A stretch of 64,000 bases of DNA from Nitrospira lenta (lineage in GTDB: Bacteria; Nitrospirota; Nitrospiria; Nitrospirales; Nitrospiraceae): the NCBI RefSeq assembly GCF_900403705.1, contig NZ_OUNR01000001.1:496001-560000 (forward strand), written 5' to 3'. Below are positions 33,389 to 42,200 of the stretch, one piece after another. A program made the translations under genes and the position numbers. Position 1 is the first letter of the stretch. Each line of letters starts with the position of its first letter. The notes below the pieces were generated by a model. That model was not told the DNA's origin. It saw nothing but the letters and a program-made list of their open reading frames with translations, and searched no databases.

Positions 33389-36300
33389 CTCTGAATCCCG
33401 CCTGCGATGCCAGAGACGATACAAAATCGGTAACACCACGAGAATCAGCACGGCCGAGGTCAGCATGCCTCCCACGACGACGCGAGCGAGGGGCTGTTGC
33501 GATTGCGAGCCGATCCCCGTCGCCACCGCCGCAGGCAGCAATCCGATGGCGGCGGCGAGGGACGTCATCAACACCGGACGGAGCCGTACTTCGGCGCTTT
33601 GCATGATCGCCTCGTCCATCGGATGCCCCTCATGGACAAGGTCTTGAATGCGGCTGATCAGAATCAGCGCCCCCTGCACCGCTACGCCAAAGAGCGAGAT
33701 AAAGCCCACCGCGGCGGAAATGCTGAAATGCGTACCGGTCAGCGCCAGCGCCAGAATCCCGCCGACCAGTGAAAAGGGCACCGCAATCAATACCAGCACG
33801 GCATCCCGCATCGAGTGCAGCACGAAATAGACCAGCAGGAAGATGATCAGCAGCGTGATCGGCACGATCTTGGCCAATCGCAGCTTCTCTTCCTGCAGTT
33901 GATCGTATTCCCCATGCCATTCGGTTCGAAACCCTTCCGGCAGTGTGACCTGCTCGGCGATGCGCTGTTGCGCATCCATCACGGTGCTTTCCAGATCGCG
34001 CCCGCGCACACTGAACTTAATCGGAATATAGCGCTCGTTGTTTTCTCGATAGACGATGAACGCGCCGGTTTTCTCAGAAATCGTCGCGAGCTGTTTGATG
34101 GGAATTCGCGCCCCGTCCGGCGTGCTGATCAGAATGCGCCCGATCGTATCGATGTCACGCCGGTATTCCGGCAGGAACCGCACGACCAGGTCGAACCACT
34201 TTTCCCCCTCATACACCTGCGTCACGGCCTGCCCGCCGATGGCGGCTTGAATCACGTCGTTCACATCGCCGACCTGCAACCCGTACCGCGCGCACTCCTT
34301 GCGATTCACCTCGATGATCAGATTCGGCTGCCCCATGAGATGAAATGTCCCGAGGTCCTTCACCCCGGGCACCTCTTTCATAATTGTTTCAATTTTGGCG
34401 GCTTCGGCTTCCAGCTGCTGAAGATCGTTTCCGTACAGCTTGATCGCATTTTCACCTTTGACGCCTGACATCGCCTCCTGAACGTTATCCTGAATCGCCT
34501 GGGAGAAATTGAAGTTGACCCCGGGAATCGCCGCCAGCTCCTTTTCAATTTCCTCAATCAATGCATGTTTGGTGGGAACCGCCGCGCGCCATTCTTTGGA
34601 AGGTTTGAGCGTGACCAGGAACTCGGCATTGAAGAAGCTGGTCGGGTCGGTGCCGTCGTCGGGGCGGCCCAACTGCGAGGCCACGTCGATCACCTCGGGA
34701 TACTTGCGGAAGATCAGCCGCACATCCGTGGCCAACTGGGCCGCCTGCTCGAATGAAATATCGACCGGCATGGTCGCCCGCATCCAGATATTCCCCTCCT
34801 CCAACGCCGGCATGAACTCTCCGCCGACGAACGGTACGGTGACGATCGCCACCGCCAGCGCGACACCGGCACACCCGATGACCAGCCACTCATGATTGAG
34901 TGCCCAGCGGAGCACGACCAGATAGTGCCCCTTGATCCAGGCCACGATCCAGGTATCCCGCTCTTCCACCTTGTCGGTTATCAGCAAGGTGCAGAGCGCG
35001 GGCGCCAGGGTGAAGGCCATCAGCAGTGCGCCGGTGAGCGCCAGGCCATAGGTCATCGACATGGGCGCGAAGATCTTGCCCGGCACGCCGGTCATGGTGA
35101 ACAGCGGCAGGAACGCCACCACGATGATCGTCGTCGCAAAAAAGATCGGCCGGCCGACCTCACGCGCCGCCCGCATCACGTGCATCGGCACGGTCAGCCC
35201 CTGCGAGCGCTTGTGCGAGATGTGATAGAAAATACTCTCCACCATGATAAGCGTCGAATCGACGATGATGCCGAAGTCGATCGCGCCGAGCGAAATCAGA
35301 TTCGCCGACTCCCCGCGCAGCACCATGATCCCGAACGTAAACAGCAGGGCAACCGGCACGGTGAGCGCCACGATCACGGCCGTGCGCAAGTGCCCGATGA
35401 ACACATAGAGAATCACGGACACCAACAGCACCCCGGCGATGAGCACGTCGATGACGGTTTCAATGGTGGTGTGGATCAGGACCGTCCGGTCGTAAAAGGT
35501 CTTCAGCTGCACCCCGGCCGGCAACCGGCGTTCGTTCAATTCCTGCATCTTCTTATGGACACGGTCGAGGACCGGCAGGGCTTTCTCTCCGCGTTGCAAC
35601 AGGATGACGCCTTCCACCACATCATCCCGTTCATCGATCCCGACTTTCCCCAAGCGGACGCGATAGCCCACGCTGGTGTTGCCGAGATTGCGCACGAAGA
35701 TCGGCGTGCCGTCCTTCTCCGTCACGACGGTGTCGGCGATGTCGTCGAGATCGCGCATCAAGCCCATGCCGCGCACATTGAAGCTCTGGGCGCCCATCGT
35801 GAGATAGTTGCCGCCCACATCGGCATTGTTTTGCGTGAGTCCTTGAATGACCTGATCCAGCGACACGTTGAATCCCAAGAGGGCTCCCGGATCGAGGTCG
35901 ACGTGATACTCCTTGGTCGTGCCGCCGTAGGTGCTGACATCGATCACGCCCGGCACCCGCTTGAATTCCCGCCGGATCTGCCAGTCCTGAATGGTCTTCA
36001 GATCGGTCAGGCTCTTGCCCGGTCCGATTACTTCGTAGCGAAAGATTTCGGCAATGGCCGACCAAGGCGAGATTGCCGGCTGGACGTTCTGCGGCAGCGT
36101 GATCGTCTGCAACCGGTTGAGGACTTCTTGCCGGTCTCGAAAATATTCCGTCCCAAAATCGAAATACACTTTGACGTCGCTCAGCCCAAAGATGGAGAGG
36201 GAACGGATATCGGTGAGACCCGGCATACCCTGAAGCGCGATTTCGATCGGCAGGGTGATGGCCCGCTCCATTTGCTCGGCCGACCATCCGCTGTACTGGG

Positions 36301-36451
36301 TGATGACCTCGATCATGGGCGGAGACGGATCCGGATAGGCCACGACATCCAGCACGTGGAACGCGTAGAGCCCTCCGAACAGCAAGACCAGCCCGGCGAA
36401 GCAGACAAACAAGCGCTGGGTCAGCGCAAAGCCGATCACTTTATCGATCAT
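33377..36451 (-). CDS. Heavy-metal-type RND efflux pump (CusA/CzcA family)
   Basis: A 1024-residue inner-membrane proton antiporter. It has the usual twelve-helix plan with two large periplasmic loops. The heavy-metal RND signature DFGIIVDSTLIMVE in helix 4 supplies the proton-relay acidic residues; the family normally reads DFGxxVDGAVxxxEN, so Ser replaces Gly and the closing Asn is absent. A strong AGAAGGAG precedes the ATG. No membrane-fusion protein or outer-membrane channel gene is adjacent, so it must use partners elsewhere. The substrate is probably a metal cation, inferred from family only. Confidence 0.9.
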   Translation of the reverse strand: MIDKVIGFALTQRLFVCFAGLVLLFGGLYAFHVLDVVAYPDPSPPMIEVITQYSGWSAEQMERAITLPIEIALQGMPGLTDIRSLSIFGLSDVKVYFDFGTEYFRDRQEVLNRLQTITLPQNVQPAISPWSAIAEIFRYEVIGPGKSLTDLKTIQDWQIRREFKRVPGVIDVSTYGGTTKEYHVDLDPGALLGFNVSLDQVIQGLTQNNADVGGNYLTMGAQSFNVRGMGLMRDLDDIADTVVTEKDGTPIFVRNLGNTSVGYRVRLGKVGIDERDDVVEGVILLQRGEKALPVLDRVHKKMQELNERRLPAGVQLKTFYDRTVLIHTTIETVIDVLIAGVLLVSVILYVFIGHLRTAVIVALTVPVALLFTFGIMVLRGESANLISLGAIDFGIIVDSTLIMVESIFYHISHKRSQGLTVPMHVMRAAREVGRPIFFATTIIVVAFLPLFTMTGVPGKIFAPMSMTYGLALTGALLMAFTLAPALCTLLITDKVEERDTWIVAWIKGHYLVVLRWALNHEWLVIGCAGVALAVAIVTVPFVGGEFMPALEEGNIWMRATMPVDISFEQAAQLATDVRLIFRKYPEVIDVASQLGRPDDGTDPTSFFNAEFLVTLKPSKEWRAAVPTKHALIEEIEKELAAIPGVNFNFSQAIQDNVQEAMSGVKGENAIKLYGNDLQQLEAEAAKIETIMKEVPGVKDLGTFHLMGQPNLIIEVNRKECARYGLQVGDVNDVIQAAIGGQAVTQVYEGEKWFDLVVRFLPEYRRDIDTIGRILISTPDGARIPIKQLATISEKTGAFIVYRENNERYIPIKFSVRGRDLESTVMDAQQRIAEQVTLPEGFRTEWHGEYDQLQEEKLRLAKIVPITLLIIFLLVYFVLHSMRDAVLVLIAVPFSLVGGILALALTGTHFSISAAVGFISLFGVAVQGALILISRIQDLVHEGHPMDEAIMQSAEVRLRPVLMTSLAAAIGLLPAAVATGIGSQSQQPLARVVVGGMLTSAVLILVVLPILYRLWHRRRDSELED

Positions 36452-36575
36452 AGACCCTACTCCTTCTCCACCATGCTGTATCGGTGTGGATGGCGCAAAC
36501 TTGACGCAGAAGTCGGGCCATCACAGGCCGATGAGGACATGCCATAACATGAAATGCGGGAAGAGAAAGAGGGGC

Positions 36576-36893
36576 TCAGATCCTGAACTGCGAGACTTGG
36601 AGATAGAGAGGGGGAACCGCACGCTGTTCATACGGCGCAGTCAAGACAAACCAATTTTGAGAAGAAAGACCCACGGCTTGATCGCGACGAGACTCCGTCT
36701 CATGACGAAGCAGCGGCAGCAGATCATCATCGAGCTCTTCGACTTCCGGCTCGACCGCGACGCCCGCCACCGTGAGCGGCTGAAGCAATTCGTCGTTCAA
36801 GTCACAGAAATCGACCGCTGCTAACCCGCAGAGGAGCAACCAGACGGCAATGATGAAATAGAGACGATGGGAATGGGCGAAGGAATGGAGCAT
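36576..36893 (-). CDS. Small single-helix membrane protein, unknown
   Basis: A 105-residue frame with one hydrophobic segment near the start (LYFIIAVWLLLCGLAAV), then an acidic periplasmic-type part (EPEVEELDDDLLPLLRHETES). No family recognised and no clear ribosome-binding site. It lies upstream of the RND pump gene on the same strand, 124 bases away, and could be a small accessory protein or a spurious frame. Confidence 0.45.
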   Translation of the reverse strand: MLHSFAHSHRLYFIIAVWLLLCGLAAVDFCDLNDELLQPLTVAGVAVEPEVEELDDDLLPLLRHETESRRDQAVGLSSQNWFVLTAPYEQRAVPPLYLQVSQFRI

Positions 36894-36945
36894 GAGGGGA
36901 ACTACGAATTCTGCATCTTGGAGTCGAACTGGCGCTGGCTGTGTA

Positions 36946-37021
36946 TGGAGCCGACGACCCGGATTGAACGGGCGACCTGCTGTTTACGAAACAGCTGCTC
37001 TACCAACTGAGCTACGTCGGC
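36946..37021 (-). tRNA. tRNA-Thr (CGT)
   Basis: Reading the minus strand: acceptor GCCGACG pairs with CGTCGGC, D-arm AGCTCAGTTGGTAGAGC, anticodon arm GCTGT-TTCGTAA-ACAGC with anticodon CGT, T-arm with GTTCAATCC, then discriminator T and an encoded CCA. The anticodon reads ACG, threonine. Confidence 0.93.
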
Positions 37022-37135
37022 GATCCTGACACACGGCGAACGGCGCTGAACTTCAGCAACCTATCCGGCAAACCTGGCGCAATGATAGCGGCGTACCCTG
37101 TGACCTGTCAACGAAGGAGCGTCGCTCCGTCACAT

Positions 37136-39187
37136 TTATTGACCTGGCCCGACTCCCGCCGACGATGACGGGGCCCCCTCTCCTCGTCCGGAGGCCTCTT
37201 TCTTGACCGGCAGTACCGGTTTCGGATTGTTTCCTTTTGCCATTGGATGGATCCGAACCAAGGCCCCTTGACCGGGAGCCGGCAGACAGACCGGCTGCTG
37301 ACTATTCCCGATCTGCTCACTCGTCAAGCGGGCCACTTCTCCGCGGGCAAAGGCGCAGAGCTCGCCCGCCACCACCGTCCCGTCGCGGTCGAGATCGGCC
37401 GGTCCTTGCAGTCCCCGCAGCAACTGATAGGTGAACAGTCCGTGCCGGCCCGCCTCAAAGGCCCGAGCCTCTTGAAGTCCATTGTTTCCAATCATCCACA
37501 TCATTTTGGCGCTCGCGTCCGCCGCGCCGATCTCCCATACCGGAGCCGCGCCGGTCGCCGGTTCGGCTCCGGCTGCATGTTCCAAGGAGACATCGAACAT
37601 GAGAATGGCCCGCTGAATCGGCAGACGCGCCAGTGATTCTTGCAATCGGCGAAGAGAATACACGCGGCTCATCGACAGGGTCGTACCGTCATACGGCACC
37701 AGCGAGACCGCGCCGGTCACGCCGTCTACCAGCGCCCGCCCGGCTATATAGATGTAGACGACGGTGTTGGAATCGACACGCTTCGGCAGCCACTCTTCGA
37801 ACGCCTCGGCAAAGTCCTGTTTGAGCGCATGTCCGTCGGTCAGGATACGCACGCGGTCGGCGGACAGCCCGGCAATGGATTGAAGATAGGCGGCCATGAC
37901 CTCGGCGTCCCGCGCCGCAAATTTCACGGACGGCACTTGAGGATCACGATACCGGCCCACCCCAATGGCGACCACGACCGCTTTCGGTTGCTTGAGCGCC
38001 GCCGTTCCATTCGGCGGCAGATCGACATCGATCGCGGACAGAGCCCCGTCCGCCAGCCCCGGCCTGACGAGGACCGTGAACTTCTTCACCGGCGGGATCT
38101 GGGCCAGAGGCGAGACGGAACGCAGGCCGAATAGCAATTCCCCGCGCAGCGACTCTTTCGCCCCGGTCATCGGCTTCGTTACGGTCACGCGCTTGATTTC
38201 TCCCGGCAGGACATCGCCGACGGCCATGGGTGACGGAAACCGGTCGGTCAGGACCCCGGCCCCTTCCACCACAACCTCCACGCCTTGCGCCTCCGTGCGC
38301 CCTTCATTCTTCACTTCTACATCGATCGTCAACGGCTCATCCGGCTGGAGCATGTGATCCCGGTTGTCATCCCGCAGAAGGACCCGGAAGGTGAGTACCG
38401 CCGAAGCCTCTCCCGTTTGATTCGACAGGACCGCCGTCGCACTCTGAGCAGCGGGCAGCCTTTCTAGCGATGTCGACGCCGCCGGCTCCATGGATCGTGC
38501 CGGCACAGCCGCGATATCGGGAGCGGCAACGGGCTGCGTGGCGGAAGCCGGTGCGAGGGACGGTCCGCGGCTTGGCTTGGCCTCGGCATATTCACGAATC
38601 TTAGTCGAGTCGCTGATCTGTTTGGCCACGCCTTCAGCCACCAGATCGACCGCCTCCTTGATTACCGGTTCCAGCCCCATCACATCGCACGTGGTCTCCT
38701 GCACTTCAACTTCGCCGAGACCGGAGCTTTGCAGCTTCTTCGTCCACAATGTCGAGCCATCGCCGGCCAGATACGCAACGTCGAGGCCGACGGTGACTGT
38801 TACAGGATAGGATTTCTTGATGCGCCGGGGAATCGCCAGATCGATCTGCTTGAACCCGACCGCGACGTCGATCACCCCGTCCGGCGACCCGGCAGGATCC
38901 AATGAGACGCGCTGAAACACGCGGCCCATTTTCTGCTGAAGGGCCGCCACTAAGGGACTGCCGATCTGGATGGTGGCCGGCGCCCCGCACGCGTTTTGGT
39001 AGGTAAGGGTCGTCGCGGCCAGCGAAGACGGCACGTGCAAGGCCGGCGAAAGCGCGATTGGCGTAATCCCCGCCAAACCATCGGCACGCTTGAACCAAGC
39101 GCAGGCCGTCCATGTGCTCAGCGAAATCCCCATGAGGAGGAGCCCGATGGCAGCACGAAAACACGCCGCTGTAGATCGTCGTTGCAT
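37136..39187 (-). CDS. Caspase-like (peptidase C14) protein lacking catalytic His and Cys
   Basis: About 683 residues. The start MQRRSTAACFRAAIGLLLMG is a signal, possibly a lipoprotein one (Cys in WTACAW). A CARDB-like segment (residues about 260-360; LTIDVEVKNEGRTEAQGVEV) precedes a C-terminal caspase fold beginning AVVVAIGVGRYRDPQVPSVKFAARDAE. Where active members have a SGHG-type His, this has YIYIAGRAL (near 481), and where they have DxC, it has FDVSLEH (near 531). It should be a pseudo-protease, perhaps a binding scaffold. A good promoter lies 19-47 bases upstream. Confidence 0.75.
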   Translation of the reverse strand: MQRRSTAACFRAAIGLLLMGISLSTWTACAWFKRADGLAGITPIALSPALHVPSSLAATTLTYQNACGAPATIQIGSPLVAALQQKMGRVFQRVSLDPAGSPDGVIDVAVGFKQIDLAIPRRIKKSYPVTVTVGLDVAYLAGDGSTLWTKKLQSSGLGEVEVQETTCDVMGLEPVIKEAVDLVAEGVAKQISDSTKIREYAEAKPSRGPSLAPASATQPVAAPDIAAVPARSMEPAASTSLERLPAAQSATAVLSNQTGEASAVLTFRVLLRDDNRDHMLQPDEPLTIDVEVKNEGRTEAQGVEVVVEGAGVLTDRFPSPMAVGDVLPGEIKRVTVTKPMTGAKESLRGELLFGLRSVSPLAQIPPVKKFTVLVRPGLADGALSAIDVDLPPNGTAALKQPKAVVVAIGVGRYRDPQVPSVKFAARDAEVMAAYLQSIAGLSADRVRILTDGHALKQDFAEAFEEWLPKRVDSNTVVYIYIAGRALVDGVTGAVSLVPYDGTTLSMSRVYSLRRLQESLARLPIQRAILMFDVSLEHAAGAEPATGAAPVWEIGAADASAKMMWMIGNNGLQEARAFEAGRHGLFTYQLLRGLQGPADLDRDGTVVAGELCAFARGEVARLTSEQIGNSQQPVCLPAPGQGALVRIHPMAKGNNPKPVLPVKKEASGRGEGAPSSSAGVGPGQ

Positions 39188-39205
39188 GACTCGTTGCACC
39201 ACTGC

Positions 39206-39234
39206 TTTATACAAAACTCGCAGACCGATCACAA
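39206..39234 (-). promoter_or_regulatory. Promoter of the caspase-like gene
   Basis: Minus strand TTGTGA, 17 bases, TATAAA, about 19 bases before the ATG. Spacing and both hexamers fit a sigma-70 promoter, giving a short leader of about 12 bases. Confidence 0.5.
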
Positions 39235-39247
39235 CTCAGGCTACAAA

Positions 39248-39276
39248 TTGACAGCCCTGCGGCCCTACGTTAAGGT
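39248..39276 (+). promoter_or_regulatory. Possible promoter of the UbiA-like gene
   Basis: TTGACA, 17 bases, TAAGGT, with the start codon only eight bases after the -10. If used, the mRNA would be leaderless or nearly so. The -10 is weak. Confidence 0.33.
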
Positions 39277-39283
39277 CCCGCCC

Positions 39284-40177
39284 ATGCGCGAGCATCCGAC
39301 AGAGAGGCCGACCTCGTCCGACTCGATTCCATGGGACGCCGGGCTGCGATTGATCCGTTTTCGCAATCAAACCGGCACAGCCCTCTTATTGCTGCCGACC
39401 TGCTGGGCGCTGGTCCTGGCCGAGCGCGGATTTCCTTCGCCGCGCCTGCTTATGATTTTCATCGCCGGCTCATTCCTCATGCGCAGCGCCGGTGTGGTGC
39501 TGAACGATCTCGCCGATCAATCGTTCGATCGCCGGGTTGCGAGGACAACAACCCGTCCGCTGGCATCTGGAGAATTGACGAGACGGCAAGCCTTCGTCAT
39601 TCTGGCGATCCTCCTACTTCCGGCGGCCGGTCTCTTGTGGCTGCTCAATCCGCTGACCCTATGGCTCTCACCGATTGCGCTGGCCTTGGCCGCACTGTAC
39701 CCCTTTTCCAAACGCGTGCTGCATATTCCCCAGGCGATGCTCGGGCTGGCGTTCGGCTGGGGCACCATCATGGCCTGGGCGGCCGCCAGGGGAACGCTCG
39801 AACCGACTGCGTGGACCGTCTTTGCCGCTACCATTGCCTGGGCAATTGCCTACGACACCATTTATGCCATTCAAGATCTGGAAGATGATCGGCGCATCGG
39901 CGTGAAATCGTCCGCGCTGTTCTTCGGCTCATCCCTCTGGCTCGCGGTCGGTCTGATGCTGGGCGTGATGCTGGTGCTGTTACTGGCAGCAGGCCTGCAG
40001 ACCGGAATCGGCTGGCCCTACTTTCTGATGCTGGGCGCTGTGAGTGTATTTTTCGCGATGCAGACTGGAACCCTGCGCGGAGTGGTCACCCCGCCGCAGG
40101 CATTCCGAATGTTTCAGGCTCACGTGTGGGTCGGGCTGGCGATCTTTGTCGGACTGATCGCAGGATTTCTCGCGTAA
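39284..40177 (+). CDS. UbiA-family polyprenyltransferase
   Basis: A 297-residue membrane enzyme that transfers a prenyl chain to an aromatic acceptor. It has eight or so hydrophobic segments and both Asp-rich sites: NDLADQSFD (binding prenyl diphosphate through Mg) and YAIQDLEDD. The size and motifs fit 4-hydroxybenzoate octaprenyltransferase (UbiA), but related menaquinone-pathway or other prenyltransferases cannot be excluded, and Nitrospira relatives use menaquinone. The ATG at MREHPTERP was chosen; the longer frame runs into the divergent gene. Confidence 0.85.
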   Translation: MREHPTERPTSSDSIPWDAGLRLIRFRNQTGTALLLLPTCWALVLAERGFPSPRLLMIFIAGSFLMRSAGVVLNDLADQSFDRRVARTTTRPLASGELTRRQAFVILAILLLPAAGLLWLLNPLTLWLSPIALALAALYPFSKRVLHIPQAMLGLAFGWGTIMAWAAARGTLEPTAWTVFAATIAWAIAYDTIYAIQDLEDDRRIGVKSSALFFGSSLWLAVGLMLGVMLVLLLAAGLQTGIGWPYFLMLGAVSVFFAMQTGTLRGVVTPPQAFRMFQAHVWVGLAIFVGLIAGFLA

Positions 40178-40182
40178 CAGCA

Positions 40183-40263
40183 CACTGAACAATTCCTTCA
40201 GCGGCGTTCTCGCGGCGCTTAACGGCTTCACGTACCACTACAGAGTACGCCTCCGCCTCTTTG
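40183..40263. repeat. Dispersed-repeat-like element between convergent genes
   Basis: The minus strand reads AGGATGCTCAAAGAGG, then GCGTACTCTGTAGTGGTACG, then CGCCGCGAGAACGCCGC, then TTGTTCAGTGTGCTG. The two ends are imperfect inverted repeats (AGGATGCTCAAA against TTGTTCAGTGTGCT). It fills the gap between convergent ubiA-like and cytochrome genes, where a bidirectional terminator or small mobile repeat would sit. It resembles intergenic elements I recall from Nitrospira genomes; this is from memory, not a search. Confidence 0.5.
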
Positions 40264-40286
40264 AGCATCCTGCGATGGCTCTTCGC

Positions 40287-41306
40287 TCAGCTCGCCGGCT
40301 TCTCTGCGGCCGGCTCTTCGGCCTTCGGGGCGCGCATGGTGTTCAGATACATGCTCACCGCTTTGGCGTCTGCGTCACTGAGACCCAACGCCGGCATCCT
40401 GGTCTCGGCCTTCATCGCCTGTGGATTTTTGAGCCAGCGATAGACCCAGGTCGAGTTCAGCCGGAAGCCCGCGCGATCCAAAGCCGGACCGACCTTGCCG
40501 CCTTCGCCATCCAGGCTGTGGCACCCGTTACATCCATACTTATTCTGATAGAGACGCTTGCCAATCTCCGCCTGTTGCGCGGCTTGTTCTGCCGTCATCG
40601 TCATGTCCGGACGGGCGATGTTCAGCCCTTTGCCCGGGCGCGTGTTGAAATTATTGAGCATGACTTGCGCGGCATCGAGCGTCTTCTTGGCGGCAACCAT
40701 CGCTGCCTGTTCTTTCGCATAGGACGCTTCATCCACTTCCACATCCTTCTTCGTCGCTTCACTTTTCTGTTCAGCCTCGTCGCTGGCTTTCTTTTCGGCG
40801 GCTTCAAAGGTCTGCTTGGACTGGTCGAAACTCTCCTGGGCCGTCTTGAGTGCATCGGCCAGTTCTTTCTTGCGCTCTTCAACCTTGAATTCCAGCTTCA
40901 TGCCGTGCAAGGTCCGCACATAGCCGACGATCGCCCAAACTTCATCCTCGGAAAGCGTGTACTTGAACGTGGGCATGGTCGGCACGGCGAAATCGTCGTC
41001 GCCGATCTTATCTCCCCCCGGGCTGGTGTCCTTCATATCGCGGGAGATCGTGTTGAAGATATCCTCGTCCTTGAAGGTGCTCATTTCAGACTTGTTCGAA
41101 AGGTCTTTAGGCTTGGGGTCCGGCATGGACGACCAATTGAACCCTTCGTTCTGCCGGCCGCTCTCGCCGTGACAATGCATGCAGTAGTGGGCATACAATT
41201 CATGCCCCTTCTTCTGCTGCTCATTGGCGCAGCCGCCTGCGGTCATGGCCCAGATTCCAATCAGGCCGGCGACCGCTCCTATGACTTGTACCCTTGCCGC
41301 CTTCAT
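40287..41306 (-). CDS. Diheme lipoprotein cytochrome c with coiled-coil insert
   Basis: A 339-residue periplasmic electron carrier, last gene of the respiratory operon. A lipobox-like end of the signal (MTAGGC) predicts a lipid anchor. Heme sites are CMHCH (42-46) and CNGCH (259-263). Between the two cytochrome domains lies a Lys/Glu/Ala-rich coiled coil of about 90 residues (near 140-230). The second domain has GPALDRAG and MPALGLSD for the Met ligand. The ATG overlaps the stop of the heme-b subunit gene (ATGA). Confidence 0.9.
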   Translation of the reverse strand: MKAARVQVIGAVAGLIGIWAMTAGGCANEQQKKGHELYAHYCMHCHGESGRQNEGFNWSSMPDPKPKDLSNKSEMSTFKDEDIFNTISRDMKDTSPGGDKIGDDDFAVPTMPTFKYTLSEDEVWAIVGYVRTLHGMKLEFKVEERKKELADALKTAQESFDQSKQTFEAAEKKASDEAEQKSEATKKDVEVDEASYAKEQAAMVAAKKTLDAAQVMLNNFNTRPGKGLNIARPDMTMTAEQAAQQAEIGKRLYQNKYGCNGCHSLDGEGGKVGPALDRAGFRLNSTWVYRWLKNPQAMKAETRMPALGLSDADAKAVSMYLNTMRAPKAEEPAAEKPAS

Positions 41307-42148
41307 GCTGCCTGTCCTTTCTTCAATTTTCTGATCAGGACAAACTGGAATCCCAACGCCAGGGCCGCCGCGAAGGCCGCATAGTAGTACCCGGAATAGT
41401 CCGGCGGCGCTTCAGCGCGGAAATACCACCAGGACGAAACGGCCTTCTGAGAGCCCTTCTCGACCAGGTCCCCCGAGCCGTCTTTACGCCCGTCCCAAAC
41501 CGCAAAGGCAATGTTGATGAAACCGCCAGGAACCAGCTGCGTATCCTCGTCGGCATGCTCCGTGGCGAGCGGTCTGGTAAAGACCACTTTCCACGTTCCG
41601 TTTGAAAAGGCGCCGGTGGCTTTCACGTCTTGATGGGTTTGGACCTTCAACGTCCCAAATCCCATGGCGTTCATATCCACGCCCTTCTTATCCTTATTCT
41701 TCCAGAACCAGATATTGACCGGGCCGCCTTCCACTTGAGACATCGGCTGACCGTGGGCAAAGTGGGCTTTCTTATCGCCGACCATGAATTCGATGGCCGC
41801 GGCATCATCAGGGTCTTCCGTCGGATCGGCGTATTCCAGCAACACGGCCACCTGCGTGCCGTCGTGCAGCGCCCGCACAGAAACATCCTTGACGGTGGTT
41901 TCCAGAATGCGATTGGGCCAATGAACCTGCGGAGACATCGGGAATTTCGCCGGCTTGGCCGTGCTCCAGATGGCTGCATTGGGATCATCGACGGGAAGCG
42001 TTCCCTTGACCATCGGCGCGCTCACGGATACGCTTTCGCTTTCGCCTTCTTCCGCCAAGCCAGGAGCTGCCCCGGACAGAATGAGAGCCGTCACTGCGAC
42101 CGCTCCGACTCCGTTCACCCATTGTCTGATCTGATTCGCCGGTATCAT
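41303..42148 (-). CDS. Heme-b gamma subunit-like protein (EbdC/NxrC type)
   Basis: A 281-residue exported protein with an N-terminal signal, a beta-rich domain of the ethylbenzene-dehydrogenase gamma family (DDPNAAIWSTAKPAKFPM; RALHDGTQVAVLLEYADPTED; SNGTWKVVFTRPL) and one C-terminal membrane helix (AAFAAALALGFQFVLIRKLK). Family members bind one heme b through Met and Lys ligands and pass electrons between a molybdenum enzyme and the chain. No catalytic alpha or beta subunit is nearby, so here it probably serves the respiratory complex encoded around it. Confidence 0.8.
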   Translation of the reverse strand: MIPANQIRQWVNGVGAVAVTALILSGAAPGLAEEGESESVSVSAPMVKGTLPVDDPNAAIWSTAKPAKFPMSPQVHWPNRILETTVKDVSVRALHDGTQVAVLLEYADPTEDPDDAAAIEFMVGDKKAHFAHGQPMSQVEGGPVNIWFWKNKDKKGVDMNAMGFGTLKVQTHQDVKATGAFSNGTWKVVFTRPLATEHADEDTQLVPGGFINIAFAVWDGRKDGSGDLVEKGSQKAVSSWWYFRAEAPPDYSGYYYAAFAAALALGFQFVLIRKLKKGQAA

Positions 42149-42200
42149 ACGGGCCTCGTATTCGATTCACAGAAGGACAACGACCGATCGTCGCGTCGCA

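Noticed and set aside
34892-36547. 551-codon open frame opposite the RND pump
   Set aside because: Antisense shadow: Arg/His/Asp-rich, no family pattern, while the minus strand encodes a full RND transporter.
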